The position numbers and the translations under genes were made by a program. Under the pieces are notes generated by a model. That model was not told where the DNA came from, ran no database searches, and worked only from the letters and a program-made list of their open reading frames with translations. DNA of 64,000 bases from Hepsetus odoe (taxonomy: Eukaryota; Chordata; Actinopteri; Characiformes; Hepsetidae), in contig CM029372.1 of the NCBI GenBank assembly GCA_017165825.1, positions 2,114,445-2,178,444 on the forward strand, read 5' to 3'. Positions 1 to 11,235 of the stretch are shown here, one piece after another (the first letter of the stretch is position 1; the number at the start of each line of letters is the position of its first letter).

Positions 1-845
1 TGATTTTTTCCTCTGTTGAGCCCTCAGCATAGAGAGGAGTGTGGGGGACTGCCTGAGGTCAGCAATCATCTTTTTGGGTTTGTATACAATAAGAGGCAAA
101 TTGTTGGCTTGGCAACAGCATGACAATTGTTCCAGCTCCATCTTGTATGCCGATTTATTGCCATTCTTGCCGTTCTTACCGTTCTTGGGGCAAATATTTA
201 TGAGGCTGTTGGAATTGTACTTTGCCCTGCATTCATGGATCAGTATTGTGAAAAGGAAAGGGCTGAGCATCCAGTGCTAAGCAGCATCTGTGGAGCAGGA
301 GAGTTTCTATCTGATGCAGTTGGGTCTTCTGGTTAGAAATTGCATAAGGAGACGTTGAATCCCAGAATGTGTTGTTTGTCCATCAGCTGCTGCTAGATGA
401 TTTTGGTGAATGCTGAGCTGAAGTCAAAGATTATGTACTGTTCTTCTGTCCAGGTAGCTGGACAATTTGGTGTCCTCTACAGAGCACTTACGGCAGGTAA
501 GACAGGTGGATGAACTACATGCATGTGAGGTGGGCAGTTCAGTTTTTTGTGCATCATGACCAGCTGTTTAATAGACTTTGGTGGTTGATGTGAGTGCTGT
601 AGGGAAGCAGTCAATAAGGCAGGACATGATTAAAAAGGCTGGATGAGGTGAGCAGCTTGTTAAGTTTTGATGGTAGAGTTTTGATGGAAGTTCACTGATT
701 CACAGTCCAACCACAATCCAACCACTGATTAGAAAGTGGTTGGATTGTGGAAATAAAGTATTAAAAACACTGCTTAAAAGTAATTTTATATAATTATTAA
801 ATATTAAGCTGAACTGAAATAAAAAAATGTAAAACATAAGCTGAC
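1..845 (-). repeat. Decayed LINE reverse-transcriptase fragment
   Basis: Read on the minus strand, about 340-660 encodes broken pieces of a non-LTR reverse transcriptase. The clearest is the DFSSAF motif (region 390-430), typical of L2/Rex1/CR1-type RTs. Stops and frame changes interrupt it, so it is a relic. The first 60 bases resemble part of the short repeat seen better at 17280-17473. I recognise nothing in the rest of this stretch. Confidence 0.5.
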
Positions 846-2411
846 CTAGCAGAGGAACATGTTGTCACTTGAACAATTTTCAGGGATCCATTTATGATCC
901 ACAGACAATTTAGTGCAGTTCTTCATGAGGGAGGAACTATTATTAACCCGTTCCTGAAATGGATTCCCACTGGACCGTATCCAGACATTATTTACCTTCC
1001 ACAGTCCAATGCAAATGTTTGCACCATATGGAGCAATTGTATTAAACTCAAGTTGATCTTTAAGACTGATGATACTTGCAAGGTCACTGTTATTGCTTCT
1101 ACATAATTTGTTAGCTTTGTCCCATGTTACATAAGTATTTGTTTTATATTCATATGTCTTTTTCATTTCCACATTTGTAAATGTCACTGTGAAAAATATA
1201 GAGACACACTTTAGTATATATATTTTTTTACTGAGGGTTTATATTTTAATAATTCTTTTATCTCAACCGAAAGCAGAAAATAACTTTAAATTACCTTTCA
1301 GACACATACAAGCCATTGAACCTTTACAGTCAGCTTGACACCATTTTCCTGAAAATGAATAAGCACACATATATCCATTTTTTTTATCATAGCCTGGTTG
1401 CCAGCTCAAGTACATGGAGTCCTCACTATCTGACCACCTTTGATCTCTGTGAAGTCCAATCCACAAGTCATTAGTTATTGACCCTACAGCTGCAAAAACT
1501 TTGATCCATTCCTCCTGGTCAGAGATTATAGCGAGGTCTTTGTAGTGTGTCTCACAGTGCTTCTTTGCATCTGACCAATTCTTCATCTCATTCACTTGAT
1601 AGTAGATCTTATCTAACTATGAATCTGTTACAAAATAAAAGCATCTAGAAATTAGATGCAGAACACAGAATGCACAAATGCTGGATGAATAAGATAAAAT
1701 AGTGTTCCTCACTATTTAGTCTCAGATCTAAACACTGGCTGAGGCTTGCTTTGAATAGGCCAATCTGACAGAAAGAGTATAATAGTAAACCAAGCAGATA
1801 TTGTTTTGACTGCAAATCATATTAAGGCACTTACAGCTGTCTTACTGTGAATTAAACCATCGATATAATTATCTCAAAAACCTTGAAAAGTTCTTCTTGT
1901 CAATGGACAGAACACAATTACAGAGCTACTGAATTAATAGATCATTTATAACATTGTTGAATTATTAAACATCATTATTATTATCATGCTGTATAATGGA
2001 ATTGCCTTTTGTAAAACATGATTTTCTGATTTTGTTTGAGATCTTTCAGTTGCAATGATTCACCTGTTTCAAGCATTGACTGTTAATTCAATCTCATCCT
2101 GAATTACTTTGTCATGCTCAGTATATTTTAAAACTATCTTCAATGCTGTTGTGTTAAAAGGGATCTCTTGAAATAGAATGTACACTCTGAAATATTTCCT
2201 CTTTAAAAGGAGACATGTAATATGAATGATCCTCATCTTTTCCTAAGCATTATGAATGTTTATAACCTGATCAATGAAGATAGAAAATGTTTACAATGTC
2301 CACAAACACTTCCATCTTTCCCAGTACAATCCCAGTACAAAGAAAAAATACAAACAAAACTGAATTACCTGGATGAGGCAAGACATTCTCAGTAACTGCT
2401 AAACAAAGACC
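846..2411 (-). CDS. C-type lectin-like protein with two tandem CTLDs (3' part of gene)
   Basis: Two clear minus-strand exons each encode one C-type lectin-like domain. Exon 1612..1295 has the family opening (YYQVNEMKNWSDAKKHC) and core DLWIGL. Exon 1186..846 holds a second domain ending at a TAG. The splice phases agree: the first ends in phase 1 at a GTAATT donor and the second starts after TTCACAG. A 43-base exon at 2411..2369 fits in its only open frame and in phase (…VLPHP/DKIYYQ…), but it is weaker. No signal-peptide exon was found, so the 5' end is unknown. The first domain has QPG where sugar-binding CTLDs carry QPD or EPN, so calcium-dependent sugar binding is doubtful. It is probably a teleost secreted or membrane lectin of the macrophage-mannose-receptor-like group, though other CTLD subfamilies are possible. 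Confidence 0.75.
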
Positions 2412-3354
2412 CTAGATTATTAAATGAGACACAATATCTCAAACATGATGCATTAACAAATATATTTGTGTGAAACCTTCAGATTTGGGGATTCTGTTCT
2501 ATAATTTTCCCCACTATCTAAAAGAAAGTATGTTCATGTTACATATGCATGGTTAGAATGTTGCAAATACTGGATCTATTTATTTAGAAAGCTTATTATA
2601 TAATGTTACATAAGCTATTCCCTCTGATTTATAATATAGTCATATTTTGTTTATATTATCAGTATGGCAAAACTTTGACAACTGGAAATCATTCCATTAT
2701 TATTCAATTATCCTCGCAGCTCGCAGCTCACAGCACACACACACACGCACATTTTAATAAACATTATTTTCACATACAAAACCAGAGTGCCACTAGGAGT
2801 GGCAAGAGGTTATTTTTTTCAACACAGTAGATCCTGCTCACTAAGGACAACAACACCAATGGAGAAATCTGTTTTTGGGAAAGCAAACATTGTCTCCTTT
2901 ATTTCACCTGACAAGAGAATGTTAATCTTATCTTGAAGACAACTTCCAGGTTAATTTGTGGGTTAAATCAAATATGCTTGAAAATGGAAATCACTTAAAC
3001 TGTGCTTAATTCCAGCCCATGTGTTTGAAAATAAAATTCGTATTCACATTAATAACAATGTCATGTTAAGAAATTAATAAAACTGGAATATAAATAACTA
3101 GGAGGCACAGAAATATATTGTCCAAACGAAAGACCAGTACTATTAATAGCCGTCTGTATGTCTGTATTTATTTTATTTTTGCACTATGTTGCCTTTTTTT
3201 TTTTTTTTTTGCCCTTGTGCATTATATGCTGAGTGCCCGTTATGTTTGTTGAGTGTCTGTTGAGTGTTTCAGCCTGTGTGAAGGCATTTCGTGGTATGTG
3301 TCCCTACATGACAATACACATGACAATAAATCTTGTGTTTTCATGAAACCTAAT
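2412..3354. other. No gene seen; AT-rich with a LINE-tail-like end
   Basis: No coding exon is recognisable. The last part (about 3160-3345) has a T-run and ends in repeated ACAATA/CAATAAA units, like the 3' tail of a retroposon. Confidence 0.4.
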
Positions 3355-3480
3355 TGTAACAGTGGCGGGGTGTGGGAAGGACATCAACACTGAGCCAGTA
3401 ATCCAGAACATAACTTTAATGAACATAAACAAAAAAATACAAAACCAAAAATGCCACCATTAACTGCAAGTTAAGTATAT

Positions 3481-3490
3481 GTGCTGTTAA

Positions 3491-3536
<46 letters not shown>

Positions 3537-3585
3537 GGCCCCTGCACAAGGATGACACACAAAATGGTGAAGGGTTCCTTATTTA
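3481..3585 (+). ncRNA. U6 snRNA pseudogene fused to a SINE
   Basis: The stretch follows spliceosomal U6 snRNA end to end: GTGCT start, GGCAGCACATATACTAAAAT, then ACGATACAGAGAAGATTAGC and the GATGACAC region. The 5' stem-loop bases and the 3' part (CACAAAATGGTGAAGGGTTC) have substitutions. There is no terminal T-run; the sequence runs directly into a SINE head at about 3587. I see no upstream TATA/PSE snRNA promoter. It is therefore a retroposed, inactive copy. Confidence 0.9.
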
Positions 3586-3781
3586 TAGGGTGGTGGTGGT
3601 CTAGTGGTAGGGTACTTGCCTATGGACCTATAGCTCAAGAGGTGCCTCTGGCACTACCATCACTGGGTCCCTGAGCAAGACCCTTAACCCTGAGTTACTC
3701 CAGGGGGGACTGTCCCTGTAATTAGGACATGTAAGTCGCTCTGGATAAGAGCGTCTGCTAAATGCTGTAAATGTAAATGTA
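3586..3781 (+). repeat. tRNA-derived SINE with L2-type tail (family A)
   Basis: The head GGTGGTGGTCTAGTGGTAGG is an A-box-like tRNA start. The tail CTCTGGATAAGAGCGTCTGC followed by AAATGTAAATGTAA units matches the adjacent L2 fragment at 3836-4216. A better-preserved copy lies at 32352-32562. It joins the U6 copy without spacer. Confidence 0.85.
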
Positions 3782-3835
3782 AGGCTTCGCCTCGTTAAAG
3801 AACCACACTCTGTTCTGACTCATTGGGGCTTAAAT

Positions 3836-4216
3836 AACAGAGGAAGACAAGCATCAAGACTCTTCTCAGTTCTGGCCCTGATGGTCAGAACTGCTGAGTC
3901 CCTCGCTGTCTTCACACGTAGATTAAAGACCCACCTGTTCACAGAATTTCTGAGGGACTAACCCTCCCAAACCATCCACTCTCCTACCCTTGCTCCTTCT
4001 TTCCTAAAAAACCTCTACTGTCCAAAAAAAAAAAAAAAATGTATGGTGTATACTTGTCACAAGGGCTCTTAGTTTGTTACTTAGGTGGTACTAGCTAATC
4101 AGCAGTTACTGATCTGTGCTGGTTACCAAGATGATGATCTAATGTGGAAATAAAGCACTGTTGTAAGTCGCTCTGGATAAGAGCGTCTGCTAAATGCCAT
4201 AAATGTAAATGTAAAT
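3836..4216 (+). repeat. 5'-truncated L2-type LINE 3' end
   Basis: The frame around 3920-3960 encodes an L2-like C-terminus (LKTHLFTEFLRD-type, here RLKTHLFTEFLRD then stop). A 3' UTR with an A-run follows, then the tail CTCTGGATAAGAGCGTCTGC and AAATGTAAATG units. That tail is shared with SINE family A, marking this LINE group as its likely mobilising partner. It is inserted inside the solo LTR. Confidence 0.75.
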
Positions 4217-4317
4217 AGCAGCCCAAATGAAGCACACTTGTGTCTCCATGAGCCCAGGTGTGCTCAGTCAGAACAGAGCGCCATCTGTCGTGCCAAACCG
4301 GAACCACAGGCACGACA

Positions 4318-4708
4318 GACTGACACTAATACTGTATACTTACGTGTATTTTGGATCTTTAAAACAATTATAAGTCAGAGTTCTGGGAATATTGTATAGA
4401 AAACAGAATTTCTTTTTTGCTACCCAATCAGATCTGTAGTAATTAATTAGGTTTTGTTAAAAATAAGTAAATATATTTGGTTGGTTGTGATGTATTCCAG
4501 AAGAAGATGCACTTGCACTGCATATGGCTGGAAATCAAACAGCTTTTTTAATTGAAGTTATTTTCTTGATTTATTCCTTATGTTCCTTATTCCTCATTTT
4601 TTATAAATAAAAGGTGTTCGTTGGCTTTCCCAGAAGAGTGGAGGCTGTTATAGTCTGAAGGGATGGGTTAGGGGTAATGGTGAGGCAACTGGATTCTTAG
4701 TGACATAT
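4318..4708. other. No feature seen
   Basis: AT-rich sequence with no coding exon, RNA gene or repeat that I recognise. Confidence 0.4.
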
Positions 4709-4930
4709 AGTGAAAGTGACCTTCTTGTCATCATGAGTACACGGCACAACACAACGAAATTACATCTCTGCATTTTACCCATACACACAAACACGCGCAG
4801 CAGGGGGCAGCTATTGAAAGCAAGCAATTGACAGCTATCGGGAGCAGTGACAGGGATGGTACCTTGTTCAAGGTTACCTCAGGGCAACCTACTGGTAAGG
4901 GATTCAAACCCATGATCTTCTGAACCGGAA
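4709..4930 (-). repeat. SINE family B copy
   Basis: Minus-strand copy of the repeat better seen at 31262-31490. It shows the GTGAAAGTGAC tail, the GCAGGGGGCAGCTATTGAAAG core, ACCTTGTTCAAGG and GGGATTCAAACCC (B-box complement). Confidence 0.75.
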
Positions 4931-5585
4931 AAATAAAAATAGGCCATTTTGACAATCATTTGAGGCTTGCATTCATTATTTATCTGTATATATCAAAAAA
5001 ATCCTTATTAATAATGCGTAAATTGTACACAGATGATGTGTCACATCCATTTTGCTGTTATTTGCTAAATTATAGTTAATTTTCTGCTTTTGCTACATTA
5101 TTTATTTATCTTTAAGTATCACTTTGGTCTGTGTCTAACTGAAAAATGGTATTAAAATGAAAAATGGCAGTACAACAGGGTCATAAACTCTAGTTCACAA
5201 GGGCACAATTTAATGACTTCCTTGCCCAGAAACCTAATAAGACCTTTAAAATAACTGAAGGGTTAAATCAGGTGTGTTTGAGCAATGAAATCACCCAACT
5301 TTCTGTATTCCATCCCTGGAATTTGAAACTCCTAATATAAAATAAAGCATTATTATGGGCACTTATTTGAACTTATTTAACAACCAATATACATGACCTG
5401 CTAGAATTATAATCTACCTAGAACTTGATTCAAGACAGTATTTGAGACATTTCCTTATTATACCGTATAATATACAGTATGTTTAATGCATTTCACAGCT
5501 GGCATTTATTAGTTTAAATCTAGAAAATGTACCATTCCTTAAAACTATGAATGGTATCTGTTATATGTTGCATTTTAACTGTTAT
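4931..5585. other. No feature seen
   Basis: AT-rich sequence. No coding exon or named repeat recognised. Confidence 0.4.
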
Positions 5586-5591
5586 ATTTCA

Positions 5592-6268
5592 GCGACAGTC
5601 GGAAAAGTGTGGAGTGACCTCAGGGTTGGGAGTGAGATTCTGCCCCAAGTGGAGGAGTTTAAGTATCTCGGGATCTTGTTCACGAGTGAGGGTAGAATGG
5701 AGCGGGAGGTCGGCAGGCGGATCGCAGTGATGCGGGCTCTGCATCGGTCCGTCATGGTGAAGAAGGAGCTGAGCCAGAAGGCAAAGCTCTCAATTTTCCA
5801 GTCGATCTACGTTCCCACCCTCACCTATGGTCACGAGCTGTGGGTAGTGACCGAAAGAACGAGATCGCGAATACAAGCGGCCGAAATGAGTTTCCTCCGC
5901 AGGGTGTCTGGGCTCTCCCTTAGAGATAGGGTGAGAAGCTCAGCCATCCGGGAGGGGCTCAGAGTAGAGCCGCTGCTCCTCCGCATCGAGAGGAGTCAGA
6001 TGAGGTGGCTCGGGAATCTGATTAGGATGCCCCCTGGACGCCTCCCTGGTGAGGTGTCCCGGGCACGTCCCACCGGAAAAAGACCCCGGGGAAGACCCAG
6101 GACACGCTGGAGAGACTATGTCTCTCGGCTGGCCTGGGAACGCCTTGGGATCCGCCCGGAGGAGCTGGAAGAAGTGGGCGGAGAGAGGGAAGTCTGGGCA
6201 TCCCTGCTGGAGCTGCTGCCCCCGCGACCCAACCTTGGATAAGCGGAAGAAAATGGATGGATGGATGG
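5592..6268 (+). mobile_element. 5'-truncated Rex3/RTE-like LINE, RT C-terminal region
   Basis: An open frame to 6242 encodes the C-terminal part of an RTE-clade reverse transcriptase. It includes FKYLGILFTSEGRMEREVG, a TYGHELWV segment, the MRWLGNLIRMPPGRLPGEV stretch and the basic KRPRGRPRTRWRDYV end, then a stop. The element ends in tandem ATGG/GATG units, the 3' end described for teleost Rex3. The six bases ATTTCA lie at both ends (5586-5591 and 6269-6274), a plausible target duplication. The frame is open over the whole remaining length, so the insertion looks young, but it lacks the endonuclease and RT active site and is dead. Confidence 0.85.
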
Positions 6269-6274
6269 ATTTCA

Positions 6275-6790
6275 ATGACAGCATACAAAGTTACAAAGAC
6301 AAAGTTTTTTTAATGTATTTATATTTTGCAATTAGACCAAACTGGCAGATTACAGTTCCAGGGGTGACTGCAGATATTTATTGCAGCTTTCATTATTTAC
6401 TCATTTTTTACTCACAGTTTTTTACCTAACCCTGCTAAAGTGGGGTCAAAAATACACACAGATACAAATTTTGCTTCGCTTTTCATCAGCTAATATCTTA
6501 GGGCAGGTTTTAATCGATGCATGCTTGTTTGGGCTTACCTAGACTGATGATGACATAAAGTAGGCAAGACATAGAGTCTGCAAAAATCTGAAATTTTCTT
6601 GAAGAATTGTCACTTAATTTTATCAAGAGATCTTGAGTTTGAGCCACAGTGATTCTGGGTTCTCTTTGAGTTGGTCGGTGCCCAGCACCCCCCAACCCCC
6701 CATAACTCAGTGCAGAAGTAGCGAAAACAGAAAACGTAGCTGATGTAACAAAATTACCAGTTAGTGTCTGACTCTGACTGCGCTGAGCTG
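6275..6790. other. No feature seen
   Basis: Low-complexity AT-rich sequence without recognisable genes. Confidence 0.35.
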
Positions 6791-6796
6791 TCAGTG

Positions 6797-7043
6797 TTTT
6801 TGCTCAGTGTATTAGCAGTTTGAAAATGATGCAGTGGTGTTTCATGTTACTCAGAGAATGCATGTACTAGCCTTCACCCTTTTACTGCTGCTGGTAAGAG
6901 ACAACAGACTAGCTGCAGGATCTCAGATTTTCAGTCCCTTATGTAAAACTTTTACCAAATAAAAAAAGTTCATAAAAAAGCTAATAAAATAATAAAAGTT
7001 AAAAGTTAAATAATAAAAGTTTGCCCAACTCCTCAATGCAGAA
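6797..7043 (+). repeat. Direct repeat, copy 1 (Tc1 3' end)
   Basis: About 247 bases nearly identical to 8447-8689. Both start TTTTTGCT(C/T)AGTGTATTAG and end in AACTCCTCAATGCAGAA. The last part is genuine Tc1 sequence that also occurs in the 41-42 kb copy. Confidence 0.85.
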
Positions 7044-7341
7044 CACTTTCATGTTTGAGGGGTTACTTGCATGTACAGTCCAGCCCGTCACCCCACAGCA
7101 TCTCAATGGGATTAAGATCTGGGCTTTTCCGTCAGGGTCTCCTGAGTTCCATGCCAGCTGCTACACCTAGTCAGCAAAACTACCTTCAGATCAGCTCCAT
7201 CAGACTGGCTCTTCTGAAGGAGCTGCTGCTGGGAAGATTAAAGCTTGCTCCACTCAGACAGAGCTAACACCATTTACTTTTACTGTAACTTATATTTACT
7301 GGAAACTACCATTATACAGGGTTCTAATCTCTGTCTTTTTT

Positions 7342-7548
7342 TTTATTTCCGGTGTCGACCAGAGGAGGATGGGTTCCCCTTTCGGGTCTTGGTCTCTCCA
7401 AAGGTTTCTTCCCCATGTTTGGGGAGTTTTTCCTTACCTCTGTCACCCTTGGCTTACCCAACTGGGGCTCGGACCCGGATTCTGTAAAGCTGCTTTGTGA
7501 CAACAACAGTTAAAAAAAGCGCTATATAAATAAGTTGACTTGACTCAG
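7342..7548 (+). repeat. Interspersed repeat ending in TTGACTTGACT units
   Basis: Characteristic blocks are GACCAGAGGAGGATGGGTTC, GGGAGTTTTTCCTT, TGTAAAGCTGCTTTGTGACA and the GCGCTATATAAATAA tail. Other copies lie at 17280-17473 (plus) and 62690-62905 (minus). It is a widespread teleost retroposon 3' end, and the parent element is not visible here. Confidence 0.75.
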
Positions 7549-8446
7549 CCACTCCAGGACTCTCCATTTCTTAGTTTTCAGCCAGTCCTTGGTGGATTTA
7601 CTGGTATGTTTTGGGTCACTGTTGTGTTGCAGGGTCCAGTTCTGCTTCAGCTTTAACGTTCTTACAGGTGGTCTCACATGTTCCTCAAGCACCCTCTGAT
7701 ACATGGTAGAATTCTTGCTGGATTCTAAGATGGTGAGCTGGCCAGGTCCTGCTGCAGCAAAGCATTCTCAAACCAAACATTCAATTTTGGACTCTGTCTA
7801 AAGAACATTATTCCAGAAGTCCTGGTCTTTGTCTACGTTCTTTCTGGCAAACTTCATTCTGGCCTTTATGTTTATGTTAGAGAGCAAAGGTTTCCTCCTT
7901 GCACACCTCCCATGCAAGTTAAAGTTGTGCAGTCTCTTTCTGATTGTAGAGGCATGCACTCTCACATCAAGAGTAGCAAGAGCCTGCTGTAGGTCCCGTG
8001 ATGACATTTTAGGGTTTTGGGAGACTTCTTTTAGCATCTTGCAGTCTGTTCTTGCTTGGACGGCCAGATCTGGGCATGTTGGCAGTTGTTTTTGGCCACT
8101 TGTAGACTATTTTTCCGGACAGTGGAATGACTGATTGCAAATTCTTTTGAGATCATTTTAAATCCCTTACCAGACTTATAAGCTGCTACAATCTTCTTTC
8201 TGAAAGCCTCAGACAGCTCTTTCAATCTCACCATGGTGTTCAGTCCTACCTCAACAGTCAGGAGCACACCATACTAAATGTCTGAGGGTTAAAAGGGCAA
8301 ACTTCCTTCAAAATGCTGAGTTACGATGTTCTAATCTCGTGCACCTGCTGTGCTACACCTGTGTGTGATTTGATCCATTCTATTTGGGAATAAAGGTGAG
8401 GTTGCCTAATTTATTCCTCATCAGAAATCACATTTTTCATTTTCTG

Positions 8447-8689
8447 TTTTTGCTTAGTGTATTAGCAGTTTGAAAATGATGCAGTGATGTTTCATGTTAG
8501 AGAGATTGCATGTAATAGCCTTCACCCTTTTACTGCTGCTGGTAGGAGACAACAGGCTAGCTTTCAGTTCCAGACTTTCAGTCCCCTATGTAAAACCTTT
8601 ATTAAATAAAAAAAGTTAATAAAAAGCTAATAAAATAATAAAAGTTAAAAGTCAAATAATAAAAGTTTGCCCAACTCCTCAATGCAGAA
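8447..8689 (+). repeat. Direct repeat, copy 2
   Basis: Second copy of 6797-7043, lying inside the 5' non-coding part of the same Tc1. The flanks CATCAGAAATCACA (left) and CAATCACATTTTTGTAGAAT (right) are interrupted Tc1 sequence. Confidence 0.8.
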
Positions 8690-8840
8690 TTCACATTCAC
8701 AATCACATTTTTGTAGAATGACATTTTACAGAAGATCCAGAAAAGTCTTTTCTTCTGTGTTAATTGTTTAGTTATGTAACTTGTATCATGTTGTATTGCT
8801 ATAAACTAAAAAATCCCCTTGCTTTAAAAAATACTCTATT

Positions 8841-9374
8841 AAGAACAGGCTACAAATCTTGTCCTCGAGAACCCCTGCCCTGCACGTTTTAATGTTTTTT
8901 TTTTTTTATTCTTACTAAGTCCATTCAACCCAGGAAAACCTTACTAATTAGCTGAATAGTTGGATCAGGGAGCCAGGAAAGGTCTCAAGGAGTAGTATTG
9001 CACTGTGCTCCAGTTTCACTCACTGGTAGTATTTTCAAGTATTCTTATCCAAAAAATGGTCTTATCTGACATTTCCACTGCTGTGATTTTTTTCTTTTTG
9101 ATGTCCTGATTTCTCTTACAGTCAAAAGATTTTTCAAGTGTTTTTTATATGATGCTCTCACAGTAACCAAAAAGGAATACTGGATGCAGTCTATCTTTTC
9201 CTCCCATTTGCTGTACACATACAGAGTAGCAGGCAATTTTTTTGTAGAGAAAAAAACATCAGCTTATAAAATTCAGAACAGTTCCATGTAAAATATGAAA
9301 TATGATATGAGAGCAAGTATACAAATATAAAGCAAAGGTCAAAAAATAAAATGGAAAAAATCAAAGTATACATA
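8841..9374. other. No feature seen
   Basis: AT-rich spacer between the Tc1 and the RTE LINE. No gene recognised. Confidence 0.35.
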
Positions 9375-11235
9375 AAACATAGTATATGCATCTTCTTCTT
9401 TTACTTCTTCTTCTTTTGGCTGTTCCCGTTTAGGGGTCGCCACAGCGGATCATGCGTTTCCATTTCTTCCTGTCCTCTGCATCCTCCTCTTTAAAACCAA
9501 CCACTTGCATGTCCTCTCTCACCACGCCCATAAACCTCCTCTTTGGTCTTCTTCTTCTCCTCTTTTCTGGCAGCTCCATCTTCATCATCCTCCTCCCAAT
9601 ATGATCCTCATCTCTCCTCTGCACATGTTCAATGCAATGCAACCTTGCCTCTCTTAACTGTGTCTCCAAAGCGTCTAACCTGAGCTGTCCCTCTAATATA
9701 CTCATTTCTAATCCGGTCCATCCTCAACACACCCAACGAAAATCTCAGCCTTTTTAACTCTGACACCTCCAGCTCTGCCTCCTGTCTTTTTGTCAGTGCC
9801 ACCGTCTCCAACCCATACAGCAAAGCTGGTCTCACTACTGTCCTGTAAATCTTTCCTTTCACTCTCACTGGTACCCGTTCATCACAAATCACTCTGGCCA
9901 CTCTTCTCAACCCATTCCATCTTACCTGCACTCTCTTCTTCACCTCTCTTCCACACTCGCTGTTACTCTGAACTGTTGATCAAAGTATTTTAATACCTCC
10001 ACCTTTATCACCTTTACTTCCTACATCCTAACCACTCCACTTTCCCCCCTTTCATTCACACTCATGGATTCTGTCTTTGTTCTACTCACTTTCATTCCTA
10101 TCCTGTCTAGAGCATATCTCCATCTCTCCATGTTCTCGTCAAGCTGCTCCCTACTCTCGCCATAGATCACAATATCATCAGCAAACATCATCATCCATGG
10201 GGACTCCAGTCTAACCTTGTCTGTTAACCTGTACATTACCATTGCAAACAAAAATGTGCTCAGCATTGATCCTTGATGTAATTCAACCTCTATCTTTAAA
10301 GCATCTGTCACTCCTACTGCGGATCTCAACACTGTCACACTGTCCTCATACATATCCGGAACTACTCTCACATACTTCTCTGCAACACATGACATCCTCA
10401 TACAAAAAATTCCTCTCTAGGCACCCTGTCATCTGCTTTCTCCACATCCACAAATCCACAAAGCAGCTCCTTCTGACTTTCTCTGTACTTCTCTATCAAC
10501 ACCCTCAGAGCAAACATTGCATCTGTAGTGATCTTTTTCAGCATGAAACCCTACTGCTGTTAACTAATCTGCACCCCTTTTCTTAACTTAGCTTCCTCTA
10601 CTCTTTCCCATAACTTCATGCTGTGGCTGATCAACTTTATCCCTCTATAGTTACTACAGCTCTGTGCATCACCGTTATTCTTGAAAATCGATACCAGTAC
10701 ACTTACTTTCCAAGATTCTGTTAAACAATTGGTCAGAAACTCCACTACCATCTCTCCAAAACAAGTCTTTCCATTCTTTATCCTCTTCATCACTGGCCTT
10801 ACTTCCATCTTGTTTATTTGCTGCACTTCCTGGTTCAATATCACGTCATCCAACCTTCTCTCTCTCTCATTCTCTTCATTCATCAACTGCTCAAAGTACT
10901 CCTTCCATATGCTCAACACACCCTGTTCACTTGTGAGTACATTTCCATTTCTATCTTTAATCGCCCTGACCTGCTGCACATCTTTCCCAGCTTTGTCTCT
11001 CTGTCTAGCCAATAGGAATAGGTCCTTTTCTCCTTCCTTCTTGTCCAGCCTCTCATACAATTCACCATACACATTATCTCTAGCCTTCACCACTGATTAC
11101 TTCACCCTACCCTTCATCTCCTTGTACTCCTGTCTACTTTCTTCATATCTCTGACTATCCCACTTCTTCTTTGCTTGCCTCTTCTGTATACACTCCTCTT
11201 CTGCATACACAACTTTTTCCAATTGAGATCTGATG
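9375..11235 (-). mobile_element. RTE-clade LINE, decayed reverse-transcriptase gene
   Basis: Minus-strand frames in order encode: the pre-RT segment (GELYERLDKKEGEKDLFLLA), a finger/palm region with LVSIFKNNGDAQSCSNYRGI (the VPIFK..GD...C.NYRGI motif), the RT active-site motif MFADDIVIYGES (about 10200-10150), and the C-terminal region with LYGLETVALTKRQEAELEV and KRRRRRPKRRF. Frameshifts and stops separate the pieces, so it is inactive. The 3' end at 9375-9435 is the conserved RTE end, CCCCTAAACGGGAACAGCC followed by AAGAAG units on the minus strand. Fragments of the same family occur at 34330-34668 and 35455-35890. Confidence 0.88.

Larger units (their letters stand above)
3355..4317 (-). 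mobile_element. Solo LTR (minus strand) split by two nested insertions
   Basis: After removing two insertions (3481-3781 and 3836-4216), the remaining pieces match the reverse complement of the LTRs at 12814-13124 and 16199-16504 in order. 3355-3480 matches the R/U5 end (including the CTGAGCCAG stretch). 3782-3835 matches the TATA region (GTTCTGACTCATTGGGGC). 4217-4317 matches the U3 region (TCAGTCAGAACAGAGCGCC). Read on the minus strand it starts TGTCG and ends TTACA. It is clearly more diverged than the complete element, so it is an older member. No internal region or second LTR is nearby, and I see no convincing target duplication. Confidence 0.75.
6791..8840 (-). mobile_element. Rearranged Tc1-like transposon with transposase relic
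   Basis: Read on the minus strand, 8267-7522 encodes a broken Tc1 transposase: an N-terminal helix-turn-helix region (MVRLKELSEAFRKKIVAAYK, KGFKMISKEFAISHSTVRK), then RKRLHNFNLHGRCARRKPLL and the DPKHTSKSTKDWLKTKKWRV segment. The frame is interrupted by stops. The order and non-coding flanks match the Tc1 copy at 40849-42381. A 207-base repeat (7342-7548) is inserted in it. The transposon's 3' end (6797-7043) is present a second time at 8447-8689, inside its 5' non-coding region. Confidence 0.8.

Noticed and set aside
127..336. Hydrophobic 69-codon frame as a small membrane protein
   Set aside because: No recognisable family, no splice context, and it lies beside a LINE relic.
5940..6429. 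Overlapping 88-126-codon frames on both strands around the Rex3-like LINE
   Set aside because: They are antisense or shifted shadows of the RT frame with no family resemblance.
6797..8689. Direct repeats at 6797-7043 and 8447-8689 as LTRs of a retrotransposon
   Set aside because: They do not begin TG and end CA, there is no target duplication, and the DNA between and within them is Tc1 sequence.
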